NCBI GenBank assembly: GCA_030150305.1
Contig: JASLGD010000076.1
Span: 1-10,672 of the forward strand
Length of the DNA: 10,672 nt
From: Caldimonas sp.
Lineage (GTDB): Bacteria; Pseudomonadota; Gammaproteobacteria; Burkholderiales; Burkholderiaceae_C
Direction: 5' to 3'
Part shown: in pieces, positions 1 through 7,136 of the stretch
Numbering within the stretch: the stretch's first letter is position 1
How the letters are laid out: each line of letters opens with the position of its first letter
Notes under the pieces: model-generated
Database searches by the model: none
What the model saw: the letters and a program-made list of their open reading frames with translations, nothing else
What the model was told of the DNA's origin: nothing
Program-made: the position numbers and the translations under genes

Positions 1-651
1 GACGCTCTTCCTGAAGTACTGCAGCCGCTGCCGCCAGGTCGCGCGCGGCATGCGCGCGTAGTCGTTCCTGCGCGCGATGTACCAGGTGACGCCGCACAGC
101 ATGAGCGTCAGCAGCGTGCCCGGCAGCAGGCCGGCGACGAACAGCGCGCCGATCGAGGTGTTGGTCGAGATCGCGTAGATCACCTTCGGGATCGACGGCA
201 GCATCAGGATGCCGAGCGAGCCCGCAGTGATGATCACGCCGGCGCCGAAGCGCATCGGATAGCCATGCGCGACCATCGCCGGCAGCACGATCGAGCCGAT
301 CGCGACGACCGTGGCGACGCTCGAGCCGCAGACGAGCGCGAACATCGCGCAAGCGAGGATCGAGGCGAGCGCGAGGCCGCCGTGGAAGTGGCCGACGAGC
401 GAGGTCGCGAAGTCGATCATCCGTCGCGCGACGCCGCCGTGGGTGAGGAAGTTGCCGGCGAGGATGAAGAAGGGGATCGCCATGATTTCCCACTTCTCGA
501 TGCCGGTGAAGAGCTTCAGCGCCACCGACTCGAGCGGCACCTGCGTCATCGTCAGGATGAACGTGAGCACCGTCAGGCCGAGCGAGATCGAGATCGGCAT
601 CCCGGTCAGCATCAGCGCCAGCAGCAGGCCGAACAGGACGGCTGCGTTCAT
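1..651 (-). CDS. dctM: TRAP transporter large permease DctM, N-terminal part (cut by window edge)
   Basis: This is the large, transport-channel subunit of a tripartite ATP-independent periplasmic (TRAP) transporter, which imports organic acids using an ion gradient. Reading the - strand from the ATG at 651-649 gives 217 residues with no stop before the window edge, roughly the N-terminal half of a family member of about 430 residues. Family marks are the hydrophobic start (MNAAVLFGLLLALMLTGMPI), the segment IPFFILAGNFLTHGGVARR, the glycine/serine stretch CGSSVATVVAIGSIVLPAM, and SLGILMLPSIPKVIYA. The start codon overlaps the dctQ stop as ATGA, so the two are translationally coupled. The substrate cannot be told: the binding protein DctP is not in the window and may lie beyond the left edge. 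Family assignment is firm; the gene symbol is used in the family sense. Confidence 0.93.
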   Translation of the reverse strand, partial: MNAAVLFGLLLALMLTGMPISISLGLTVLTFILTMTQVPLESVALKLFTGIEKWEIMAIPFFILAGNFLTHGGVARRMIDFATSLVGHFHGGLALASILACAMFALVCGSSVATVVAIGSIVLPAMVAHGYPMRFGAGVIITAGSLGILMLPSIPKVIYAISTNTSIGALFVAGLLPGTLLTLMLCGVTWYIARRNDYARMPRATWRQRLQYFRKSV

Positions 652-1316
652 CGCCCGCTCCGGCCGTCGGGGCCGCCTTCACGCTCGCGTTGCTCGCCCT
701 CGGCGAGCGTCTCGCCGATCAGCGGCGCGTCGTCGCGGACCCCTTCGACGTGCGCCGGATCGTGGCGAGGCAGCTCGCCGGTGCGCGCGAACGTCCACGC
801 GACCTGGAGGAAGCGCAGGCACATCAGCGACGAGCCGAGCGGGATCGCCGAGTAGACGAGCCAGGTCGGCCACTCCAAGTCGGGCGTCGTCGGCCCTTCG
901 AAGAGGTCCGGCGAGTCGATCCCGAGCAGATGGAAGAACGCGTAGTGCGCGCCGTTGTCCCACACGAAGTGGGCGCCGAGCGCGGCGATCGCGCCCGTGA
1001 AGACGGCACCGGCGAGGAGGCCGAACAGGATCACGCGGGCGCGATTGCGGTCGCCCAGACGCTTGACGAGGACGTCGACGCCGACGTGGATGCCGGTCCG
1101 GACGCCATACGCGGCGCCGAACTTGCACATCCAGACGAACATGATGATGCACAGCTCCTGCGCCCAGCTGAAGTTGAGCTGCAGCATCCAGTCCTGGACG
1201 CCAGGGATCGGCGCGCCTGCGAGATAGCGGTGCACGACCGAGACGAAGATGATCAGCGTGGCGCCGCCCATCAGCGCGGCGATCAGCCACTCCTCGAGAT
1301 GGTCGAGCGCCCTCAT
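648..1316 (-). CDS. dctQ: TRAP transporter small permease DctQ
   Basis: This is the small membrane subunit of the TRAP transporter, which pairs with DctM in the inner membrane. The 222-residue product has the four-helix layout of the family: hydrophobic segments near residues 9-30, 49-70, 95-117 and 150-172. The sequence VVHRYLAG after helix 1 and the WAQELCIIMFVWMCKFGAA segment with a following GIHVGVD are typical of DctQ. The last 45 or so residues form a charged, probably cytoplasmic tail rich in Glu, Arg and Asp, longer than in many homologues. The ATG at 1316 gives the usual N-terminus, with a weak GGA upstream. Its stop overlaps the dctM start by four bases. It lies 111 bases downstream of ratA on the same strand, so read-through from ratA is possible but not shown. 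Confidence 0.9.
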   Translation of the reverse strand: MRALDHLEEWLIAALMGGATLIIFVSVVHRYLAGAPIPGVQDWMLQLNFSWAQELCIIMFVWMCKFGAAYGVRTGIHVGVDVLVKRLGDRNRARVILFGLLAGAVFTGAIAALGAHFVWDNGAHYAFFHLLGIDSPDLFEGPTTPDLEWPTWLVYSAIPLGSSLMCLRFLQVAWTFARTGELPRHDPAHVEGVRDDAPLIGETLAEGEQREREGGPDGRSGR

Positions 1317-1427
1317 CGTCCGGGTTCCAAACCGGCGATTGTGCAGTCGGTGGTCTCGCGCTCGCCGCCTGGCGACTCAGCGTTTGCCCGGGTCGCGCGG
1401 TCCTGCCGCGCTGGCGCGTGGCGATGC

Positions 1428-1865
1428 TCAGCTGCGCTCGCGATGCATCTGCCCGGCGCGCCGGACGAAGGCGTCGACCATCGAGCGCGCGACGTAGTCG
1501 ACGGCGGGACGGGCGATTCGGTCGAGCAGCCCGTCGGCGATCTCGTAGTCGACGTCGAGCTCGACCTTGCAGCCGAGCGCGCCGAGCGCGGTCAGCTGCC
1601 AGTCGCCGTCGAAGCGGCGGAACGGACCGTCGACGACGCGCAGGCGAAGCCACTCGGGGCGGCGCTTGCGGTTGCGCGTCACGAACGAGAAGCGCACCTC
1701 GAAGAACGCGAAGTCGACCTTGCCCGCGACCCAGTCGTCGCTGCGCTCGAGGATCGCCGCGCCGACGCACCACGGCATGAACTGCGGATAGTGCTCGGCC
1801 TGCTCGATCAGATCGAACATGCTCTCGGCCGGATACGGGACGAGCACCGAGCGGCGAACGTGCAC
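1428..1865 (-). CDS. ratA: RatA / COQ10-like SRPBCC (START-fold) protein
   Basis: The 145-residue product belongs to the RatA/COQ10 branch of the SRPBCC (START-like) superfamily. In E. coli, RatA has been reported to interfere with 70S ribosome assembly, while mitochondrial COQ10 is a ubiquinone-binding protein; which role applies here is unknown. The family N-terminus is clear: hydrophobic ligand-pocket start RRSVLVPYPAESMFDLI, then AEHYPQFMPWC, and a C-terminal helix beginning DYVARSMVDAFVRRA. The length is normal for the family. The start is a GTG at 1865-1863, chosen because it aligns with the usual beginning of RatA; an ATG at 1917-1915 is out of frame. In many beta- and gammaproteobacteria ratA sits opposite smpB, but here its divergent neighbour is the cytochrome operon, and smpB is not in the window. 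Confidence 0.85.
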   Translation of the reverse strand: MHVRRSVLVPYPAESMFDLIEQAEHYPQFMPWCVGAAILERSDDWVAGKVDFAFFEVRFSFVTRNRKRRPEWLRLRVVDGPFRRFDGDWQLTALGALGCKVELDVDYEIADGLLDRIARPAVDYVARSMVDAFVRRAGQMHRERS

Positions 1866-2139
1866 TGCGCTGGCTGCGCCCGTCGCGGGCCGGGCGCTTG
1901 CGATCGAAGAGGCTCATCTTGCCACTGCCGCCGGCTTGCACGCGGCGCGTTCGGCGAAGCTGATGCACGGCGAGGCAGCGGCGCGGCGGCGATTCCGTAG
2001 CCCTTTGGGTCACCTTCCCTTTTGCGCCGCGCTGGTTCAGACTCGCGCCGCGACGGGCAGACAGCCGTCGCACCGTGCCCTGCTCGCCAGCGCGGCGAGC
2101 GAGATCGGGACCGACGTGACCGCTTGAAGGAAACCGACC
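1866..2139. promoter_or_regulatory. Divergent intergenic region between ratA and the cytochrome operon
   Basis: This 274-base gap separates ratA (leftward) from the MtoD-like cytochrome gene (rightward), so promoters for both transcripts are expected here. I find no convincing -35/-10 pair by eye. The region is less GC-rich around 1998-2022, a plausible place for promoter elements. A clear ribosome-binding site (AAGGA, 2127-2131) sits 8 bases before the ATG at 2140, and a short perfect inverted repeat lies at 2082-2100. No convincing small gene was found on either strand. The regulatory role is inferred from position only. Confidence 0.5.
2082..2100. repeat. Short perfect inverted repeat upstream of the cytochrome operon
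   Basis: GCTCGCC (2082-2088) and GGCGAGC (2094-2100) are perfect inverted repeats around a 5-base spacer, 39 bases before the first start codon. It could be an RNA hairpin in the leader or a regulator-binding site. In DNA this GC-rich, a 7-base stem can easily arise by chance. Confidence 0.3.
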
Positions 2140-2439
2140 ATGAGGAAGCTTCCGTTCACCATCGCTGCCACGGCGCTCGTTGCGTTCGCGGGTGCTGCGT
2201 TCGCAGACCCGGCCGATGACATCATCGCGAAGAACAAGTGCCACAGCTGCCACACCGCGACGACGACCAAGAAGGCGCCGTCGTGGGCCGACGTGGCGAA
2301 GAAGTTCAACGGCGACGCCGGCGCCGAGGGCAAGATCGTCGAGTTCCTGAAGACCGGCGGCAGCGAAGACCACAAGAAGGTCGCCGCCAGCGACGCCGAC
2401 CTGAAGGCGGTCGCGCAGAAGGTCCTGGCGAGCAAGTAG
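2140..2439 (+). CDS. mtoD: MtoD-like periplasmic monoheme class I cytochrome c
   Basis: This is a small soluble electron shuttle predicted to work in the periplasm. The 99-residue precursor has a Sec signal peptide (residues 1-22, cleavage after AFA), leaving about 77 residues. One heme site, CHSCH (Cys34, Cys37, His38), is near the mature N-terminus, as in class I cytochromes of the c552 family. The mature protein has no methionine, so the usual Met axial ligand is absent; His78, in the EDHKKV segment, is the only good replacement (the other His, His35, lies inside the heme motif). Bis-His ligation is known for MtoD of Sideroxydans lithotrophicus, a shuttle in the mto iron-oxidation cluster, and the gene setting here matches. 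A good AAGGA site lies 8 bases upstream, and the next gene starts 16 bases after the stop, so this heads the operon. A generic c551/c552-type cytochrome remains the alternative. Confidence 0.82.
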   Translation: MRKLPFTIAATALVAFAGAAFADPADDIIAKNKCHSCHTATTTKKAPSWADVAKKFNGDAGAEGKIVEFLKTGGSEDHKKVAASDADLKAVAQKVLASK

Positions 2440-2455
2440 GCGCAGGGGCGCAGCG

Positions 2456-3091
2456 ATGGCCGAGGCGCGGTCGGCCGGCCGCTTCCGCAGGGCTTGGCGC
2501 TGGCTGTTCTCGCCGTCGGCGCGCTGGTCCGTGTTCGCGCTGGTCGCGATCGGCCTCGTCGTCGGCGCGCTCGGGGTGATCGGCACCGGGGTCATGGTCG
2601 CGGCGACGGGAACGAGCGAGTTCTGCGGCACGACCTGCCATTCGCACCAGCAGTTCGTCTATCCCGAGCACCAGCAGAGCGTCCACTACAGCAACCGCAC
2701 CGGCGTGCGCGCGTCGTGCACCGACTGCCACGTCCCGCACCACTATCCGGCCAAGCTCATCTACAAGGCCAAGGCGGGGATGCGCGACGCCTGGGCCGAG
2801 CTGCGCGGCACGATCTCGACGCGCGAGAAGTTCGACCACGAGCGCTGGCGCCTCGCCAACGCGGTGTGGGACGAGATGCGCGAGAACAACTCCGAGAACT
2901 GCCGCTTCTGCCACAACCCCGCTGCGATGTCGAGCGCGAAGCAGTCGGAAGACGCGCAGAAGCAGCACAAGAAGTTCGCCAGCGGCAAGGCCACTTGCAT
3001 CGACTGCCACACCGGCGTCGCGCACAAGGAGCCCGAGGAGCCGAAGGAGCCGGCGAAGCCCGCCGCCGCCGCGGCGTCGGCGCCGTCGTAG
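2456..3091 (+). CDS. NapC/NirT/CymA-type tetraheme membrane-anchored cytochrome c
   Basis: This is an inner-membrane quinol dehydrogenase (or quinone reductase if flow is reversed) linking the quinone pool to periplasmic cytochromes; CymA does this in Shewanella and is also found with mto genes. The 211 residues have a single N-terminal membrane anchor (about 23-50) and four heme attachment sites: C57-C61-H62, C88-C91-H92, C149-C152-H153 and C181-C184-H185. The CIDCHTGVAH end of the last site is characteristic of the NapC/NirT family. Heme site 1 is odd: it reads CGTTCH, with three rather than two residues between the cysteines, followed by His64 where NrfH-type proteins have a heme-ligating Met. 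The C-terminus is a low-complexity tail of Lys/Glu/Pro then Ala/Pro (about 191-211), absent from CymA. The ATG at 2456 follows an AGGGG stretch. The family is firm; whether it is strictly a CymA orthologue is not settled. Confidence 0.9.
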   Translation: MAEARSAGRFRRAWRWLFSPSARWSVFALVAIGLVVGALGVIGTGVMVAATGTSEFCGTTCHSHQQFVYPEHQQSVHYSNRTGVRASCTDCHVPHHYPAKLIYKAKAGMRDAWAELRGTISTREKFDHERWRLANAVWDEMRENNSENCRFCHNPAAMSSAKQSEDAQKQHKKFASGKATCIDCHTGVAHKEPEEPKEPAKPAAAAASAPS

Positions 3092-3094
3092 CCT

Positions 3095-3123
3095 TTGACA
3101 CGCTGCAATCCGCGCCCGATTGC
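3095..3123 (+). promoter_or_regulatory. Possible internal promoter (perfect -35 box, poor -10)
   Basis: TTGACA at 3095-3100, four bases after the tetraheme gene stop, matches the sigma-70 -35 consensus exactly. At 17 bases spacing the -10 position reads GATTGC, a poor match. If active it would drive the decaheme genes separately from the first two. The support is weak. Confidence 0.2.
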
Positions 3124-3162
3124 GAGAGGTAACCCGAGGGAACCAAGGTCCCATTGCTGGCT

Positions 3163-3195
3163 CGCTGGCGGCACCGTAAGGTTTTGCCGCCGGCG
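3163..3195 (+). repeat. Strong hairpin with GUAA tetraloop between the tetraheme and decaheme genes
   Basis: In the 165-base gap between the tetraheme and surface-cytochrome genes, bases 3163-3173 pair with 3185-3195 to give an 11-base-pair stem with a single G-U pair. The apex forms two further C-G pairs (3174-3175 with 3180-3181) closed by a GUAA tetraloop of the GNRA class, with three U bases (3182-3184) bulged on the 3' side. No U-run follows, so it does not look like a standard intrinsic terminator. It ends 50 bases before the AGGAG of the next gene. It may act as an RNA-stability or processing element that sets the ratio between upstream and downstream genes; this role is inferred. The pairing was read directly from the bases. 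Confidence 0.5.
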
Positions 3196-3245
3196 CTCGG
3201 GTCGGTCGTCACCGTCGCAGCGCGATCTTGGCCAGCGGGGCGCTC

Positions 3246-3250
3246 AGGAG
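3246..3250 (+). promoter_or_regulatory. Ribosome-binding site that decides the decaheme lipoprotein start
   Basis: AGGAG at 3246-3250 lies 6 bases before the ATG at 3257. It shows that translation starts there and not at in-frame codons as far upstream as the TTG at 3095, which would put about 54 non-signal residues before the lipoprotein signal. Confidence 0.85.
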
Positions 3251-3256
3251 CACGGC

Positions 3257-6064
3257 ATGGGCAGCCGATGGATTGCGAATTGGCGTGGGGCGGCGCTCGC
3301 AGCAATGTTCGCCGCGGCACTCGCCGGCTGCGGTGGGGGCAACAACCCATTCACGACGACGCAGGTGACGCCGCCGCCGGCGCCGCCGGGCCCCGGGGCG
3401 GCGAACGCGGTCAACGTCGGCAGCAACGCGATCACCGACCAGGCGCAGATCAAGGCGAACGCAGCCGTCTGGGCCGCGCTGCTGCCGACGGTGACGATCA
3501 CCCGCGTCGCGGTCGCCGGCCCTCCGGTCGTCGACTTCATCGTCACCGACGACAAGGGCCACGCGATCGTCGGGCTCGGCAACACGAGCAAGAGCTCGAC
3601 GGCGACGGTCGCGAGCTATCCCAATCTCGCGTTCGCGATCGCCAAGCTCGTCCCGGGCTCGGGCGGCTCCCCGAGCAAGTGGGTGAGCTACATCGTCACG
3701 TCGGTGCCGAGCACGACCTCGGCGGCGGCGCCGAGCCGGCCGAGCACCGACAACACCGGAACGCTCGTCGACCACGGCGACGGCAGCTACACGTACACGT
3801 TCTACCGCGACATCACCGCGGTCCAGTCGCAGCTCGCCGGGATGTCGGTGAGCCCGCCGAACGACATCGCCGACCTCGGCGACGTCTCCTTCAACGCCAG
3901 CCTGACGCACCGCGTGACGATCGCGCTCTCGGGCAGCGCGCCGGCGACCGGCTCGAACACGCCGACCGGCGCCAGCTCGGCCGTGGCATCGGTGTCGATG
4001 ACGAATCCCGCGAACGGCATCTACGACTTCGTGCCGGTGACCGGCGCCGCGGTGACCGCGAACAGCTTCACCCGCGACATCGTCGCCAACGCGAACTGCC
4101 AGAACTGTCACCGCAAGCTCGGCGGCGTGCCGGGCCTCAGCGACGCCGACAACGCGGCGGGCTTTCACGGCGGCAGCCGCAACAACGTCCAGTACTGCGC
4201 GGTGTGCCACACCGACCAGCGCCGTTACGGCCAGACCGAAGCGACCTTCACGCTCGACGGCGCCGTGCGCACGTTCACCTCGGAGACGCGGCTGGTCGAC
4301 GGCCGCACGATCGGCAACCTGCCGAACTACATCCACAAGATCCACATGGGCCCGCTGCTGGTCCACCAGAACTACGACTACGCCGGCGTGATTCCCGAAG
4401 CGACGACGTTCCCGCAGGACATCCGCAACTGCACGTCGTGCCACGACGCGTCGAGCGCGTCGAAACTGTCGACCAAGACGAAGAACGGCGACGCCTGGAA
4501 GACGAACCCGAGCACGCTCGCGTGCGGCTCGTGCCACGACGGCATCGACTTCAAGACCGGCACCGGCGTCACGGTGCGCGATGCGCAGGCCGGCCTGACG
4601 GTCACGAACATCAACGGCAGCGGCCTCGCGCACCCGGCCGGCCCGCAGGCCGACGACTCGCAGTGCGCGAACTGCCACAAGAGCAACGGCAGCTTCCCCG
4701 ATGCCGACATCGACCTCGCGCACCTGCCGGTGACGCCGCCGAACCCGAACAACGCGCTCGCCGTGACCGGCGGCAGCTCGAACACCAACTCGGCGTGGAT
4801 CGCGTCCGGCGGCTCGGTCGGCAGGCTGCCGCCGGGAGCGATCGCGGTGACCTACGAGGTGCAAAGCGTCTCGCGCAACGCGAACAAGCAGCCGGTCATC
4901 GTCTTTCGCTGGCTGCAGAACGGCACGCCCGTCCCGATCAACAACTTCGCCACCGCCGCCGTCAACCCGGCGACGGGACAGAAGGAGATGTGGGACAACT
5001 TCATGGGCTCGCCTAGCGCGCAGTTCGTCTTCGCCGTGCCGCAGGACGGCATCGCGGCGCCGGCCGACTTCAACGCATCGGCGTCCGGCTATCTGCGCAA
5101 GATCTGGGACGGGACGGCGACCGGCAGCAGCGCCGGCACGCTCACCGGTCCCGACGGAAGCGGCTTCTACACGGTGACGCTGACCGGCGTCACCGTGCCC
5201 GACAACGCAGTCATGCTGACCGGCGGCATGGGCTACTCGTACAGCGTGACGAGCTCGCTGCCGCTGACGCAGACCAACCTCGCCGCCTACCCGGTCAGCG
5301 ACCCGGTCGCCGGACAGACCAACAAGCAGGGCGGCCTGATCGTGATCGCACCGAACGTGCAGATGGTCGCGACCGGCTACAGCGGCCGCCGTCCGATCGT
5401 CGAGGACGCGCGCTGCAACGCCTGCCACCAGGAGCTCGGCACGTTCACGACCGACGCGTTCCACGCCGGCCAGCGCAACGACGCGACGACGTGCTCGTGG
5501 TGCCACACGCCGAACAAGACGAGCAACGGCTGGTCGGCCGACTCGACCTACTTCGTCCATGCGATCCACGCGTCGGCGATGCGGCAGAACCAGTTCACCT
5601 GGAACGCGACCTCGCCGACGCAGGGGTTCTGGCTCGTGACGTTCCCCGGCATCCTCAGCGATTGCCAGACGTGCCACCTGCCGAAGACGTTCGACTACAG
5701 CGCGCCGACGTCGGCGGCGGCGTACGCCAATCGGCAGTTCCGCACCGTCGGGCAAGGCACCTACAGCGCGTCGTTCGAGAACTCGCCGTACGTCACGGTG
5801 GGCGTCAACTACGGCAGCGGCTTCTCGTTCAGCGCCTCGTCGGGGACGACGACGCCGGCGGCGCCGACGACGCTCGTCATCTCGCCCACGGTCACGGCCT
5901 GCTCGGCGTGCCACGATGCGGCGACCTCGCACTTCCAGTTCAACGGCGGCTCGTTCTACGAGGCGCGCAGCACCGCGATCAACGGCGTCGGCGAGCCGTG
6001 CCTGAATTGCCACGGCGCCGGCAAGTCGCAGGACATCGCCGTCGTGCATCCGGGGAACAACTGA
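3257..6064 (+). CDS. mtrC: OmcA/MtrC-family decaheme outer-surface lipoprotein cytochrome c
   Basis: This is the predicted cell-surface terminal of the conduit, exchanging electrons with minerals, electrodes or soluble shuttles. The 935-residue product begins with a lipoprotein signal ending LAGC (lipidated Cys25) and a Gly/Pro/Thr-rich linker. Ten CXXCH sites occur in two groups of five: Cys281, 314, 392, 423, 470 and Cys720, 746, 803, 882, 915 (first Cys of each). The heme-free stretches at about 45-280 and 475-715 match the two beta-barrel domains of this family, giving the usual I-II-III-IV plan. HKIHMG (after heme 2) and HAIH (after heme 7) are typical family pieces. It is clearly longer than Shewanella MtrC or OmcA (about 670 and 735 residues). 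Its only cysteines are Cys25 and the heme cysteines, so the domain III disulfide (CX8C) of MtrC is missing. The ATG at 3257 has AGGAG 6 bases upstream. Family certain; MtrC versus OmcA not separable. Confidence 0.93.
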   Translation: MGSRWIANWRGAALAAMFAAALAGCGGGNNPFTTTQVTPPPAPPGPGAANAVNVGSNAITDQAQIKANAAVWAALLPTVTITRVAVAGPPVVDFIVTDDKGHAIVGLGNTSKSSTATVASYPNLAFAIAKLVPGSGGSPSKWVSYIVTSVPSTTSAAAPSRPSTDNTGTLVDHGDGSYTYTFYRDITAVQSQLAGMSVSPPNDIADLGDVSFNASLTHRVTIALSGSAPATGSNTPTGASSAVASVSMTNPANGIYDFVPVTGAAVTANSFTRDIVANANCQNCHRKLGGVPGLSDADNAAGFHGGSRNNVQYCAVCHTDQRRYGQTEATFTLDGAVRTFTSETRLVDGRTIGNLPNYIHKIHMGPLLVHQNYDYAGVIPEATTFPQDIRNCTSCHDASSASKLSTKTKNGDAWKTNPSTLACGSCHDGIDFKTGTGVTVRDAQAGLTVTNINGSGLAHPAGPQADDSQCANCHKSNGSFPDADIDLAHLPVTPPNPNNALAVTGGSSNTNSAWIASGGSVGRLPPGAIAVTYEVQSVSRNANKQPVIVFRWLQNGTPVPINNFATAAVNPATGQKEMWDNFMGSPSAQFVFAVPQDGIAAPADFNASASGYLRKIWDGTATGSSAGTLTGPDGSGFYTVTLTGVTVPDNAVMLTGGMGYSYSVTSSLPLTQTNLAAYPVSDPVAGQTNKQGGLIVIAPNVQMVATGYSGRRPIVEDARCNACHQELGTFTTDAFHAGQRNDATTCSWCHTPNKTSNGWSADSTYFVHAIHASAMRQNQFTWNATSPTQGFWLVTFPGILSDCQTCHLPKTFDYSAPTSAAAYANRQFRTVGQGTYSASFENSPYVTVGVNYGSGFSFSASSGTTTPAAPTTLVISPTVTACSACHDAATSHFQFNGGSFYEARSTAINGVGEPCLNCHGAGKSQDIAVVHPGNN

Positions 6065-7087
6065 ATGGAAGCGCGCGCCGCGGTTCTCCATGCGCTGCTC
6101 GCGTCCGCCGCGCTCCTCTTCGGCACCTCGGCGCACGCGCAGGCCGCGAGCGCTCCTGCGGCGAGCGCTTCGGCAACCGCCGCCGCGAGCAGCGCGCCGG
6201 CCAAGCCGCGCAAGCCGCTGCCGCCGCGCGAGCAGTACAGCGACGAGGGCGCCGACACGTGCCTGGGCTGCCACGACGACGTCTCGGCGACGTATTCGGG
6301 CGCAGCGATCTTCAAGACCAAGCACGCCTTCCGCAACGACGCGCGCGCACCGTTCGGCCCCGGCGGACTGCAATGCGAGGCTTGCCACGGCCCCGGCGCG
6401 CGCCACGCCGCGAGCAAGAATCCGGACTCGATCAACAGCCTCAAGAAGACGTCGTCGCAGACGCCGCAGGAGCGCAGCCAGCCCTGCCTCGCCTGCCACC
6501 AGGCCGGCGCACGGATCGGCTGGCACGCCAGCGCCCACGAGCGCAACAACCTCGCGTGCAGCGACTGCCACAAGGTGCACAGCGACCACGGCGATCCGAT
6601 GCTCGCCAAGGCATCGCAACCCGAGGTCTGCTTCACCTGTCACCGGACCCAGCGCGCGGACTTCCAGAAGACGTCGACGCATCCGGTCCGCTTCGGGCTG
6701 ATGACGTGCAGCGACTGTCACGCGGCGCACGCGGCGACCTCGAGCACGGCGATGCTGATCAAGCCGACGCTGAACCAGACGTGCTACAGCTGCCACGCCG
6801 ACAAGCGCGGCCCGCTGCTGTGGGAGCACCAGCCGGTGACCGAGGACTGCAGCCTCTGCCACAGCCCGCACGGCTCGGCGAGGAACGCCCTGCTCACGAA
6901 GTCGCCGCCGCTGCTGTGCCAGCAGTGCCACTCGCCGGCGGGCCACCCGTCGCTCGCGCTGACGAGCCAGTCGCTGCCGGGCGGCGGCGCCGGCGGCTCG
7001 ATCTACCTCGTCGCCGGGTCTTGCACGAACTGCCACTCGAAGGTCCACGGCAGCAACCATCCCGCAGGAGCCAAGCTGATGCGTTGA
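6065..7087 (+). CDS. mtrA: MtrA/MtoA/DmsE-family periplasmic decaheme cytochrome c
   Basis: This is the heme wire that sits inside the outer-membrane barrel and connects periplasmic shuttles to the surface cytochrome. The 340-residue precursor has a Sec signal (cleavage after about residue 25, AHA), an Ala/Ser/Pro-rich linker (26-55), then ten CXXCH sites starting at Cys66, 104, 141, 165, 189, 215, 240, 262, 285 and 320. The spacing and the C-terminal end CHSKVHGSNHPAGAKL are hallmarks of the MtrA/DmsE family. Length is close to Shewanella MtrA; it lacks the long N-terminal extension of PioA. Its ATG directly follows the TGA of the surface cytochrome gene with no gap, and no strong ribosome-binding site is seen, so translation is probably coupled to the upstream gene. 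The DmsE branch (extracellular DMSO respiration) is similar in sequence, but no DMSO reductase gene is in the window. Confidence 0.95.
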   Translation: MEARAAVLHALLASAALLFGTSAHAQAASAPAASASATAAASSAPAKPRKPLPPREQYSDEGADTCLGCHDDVSATYSGAAIFKTKHAFRNDARAPFGPGGLQCEACHGPGARHAASKNPDSINSLKKTSSQTPQERSQPCLACHQAGARIGWHASAHERNNLACSDCHKVHSDHGDPMLAKASQPEVCFTCHRTQRADFQKTSTHPVRFGLMTCSDCHAAHAATSSTAMLIKPTLNQTCYSCHADKRGPLLWEHQPVTEDCSLCHSPHGSARNALLTKSPPLLCQQCHSPAGHPSLALTSQSLPGGGAGGSIYLVAGSCTNCHSKVHGSNHPAGAKLMR

Positions 7088-7136
7088 CGTCGCCGCGGGG
7101 CGCCGGCCTCGTGCGATACACCGGAACGGATGCGCG

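Noticed and set aside
1895..1917. Possible small gene starting at the - strand ATG 1917 upstream of ratA
   Set aside because: It is out of frame with ratA, runs into ratA in another frame, and has no recognisable product.
679..2631. A 650-codon - strand frame spanning dctQ, ratA and the MtoD-like gene
   Set aside because: It overlaps three well-supported genes in other frames and encodes Arg-rich low-complexity sequence.
3166..3188. Possible sigma-54 (-24/-12) promoter in the gap before the decaheme gene
   Set aside because: The GGCAC and TTGC elements are present, but the GG to GC spacing is 14 bases instead of 10.
3095..3256. N-terminal extension of the decaheme lipoprotein to TTG 3095
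   Set aside because: It would place about 54 residues before the lipoprotein signal. The ATG at 3257 has a well-placed AGGAG.
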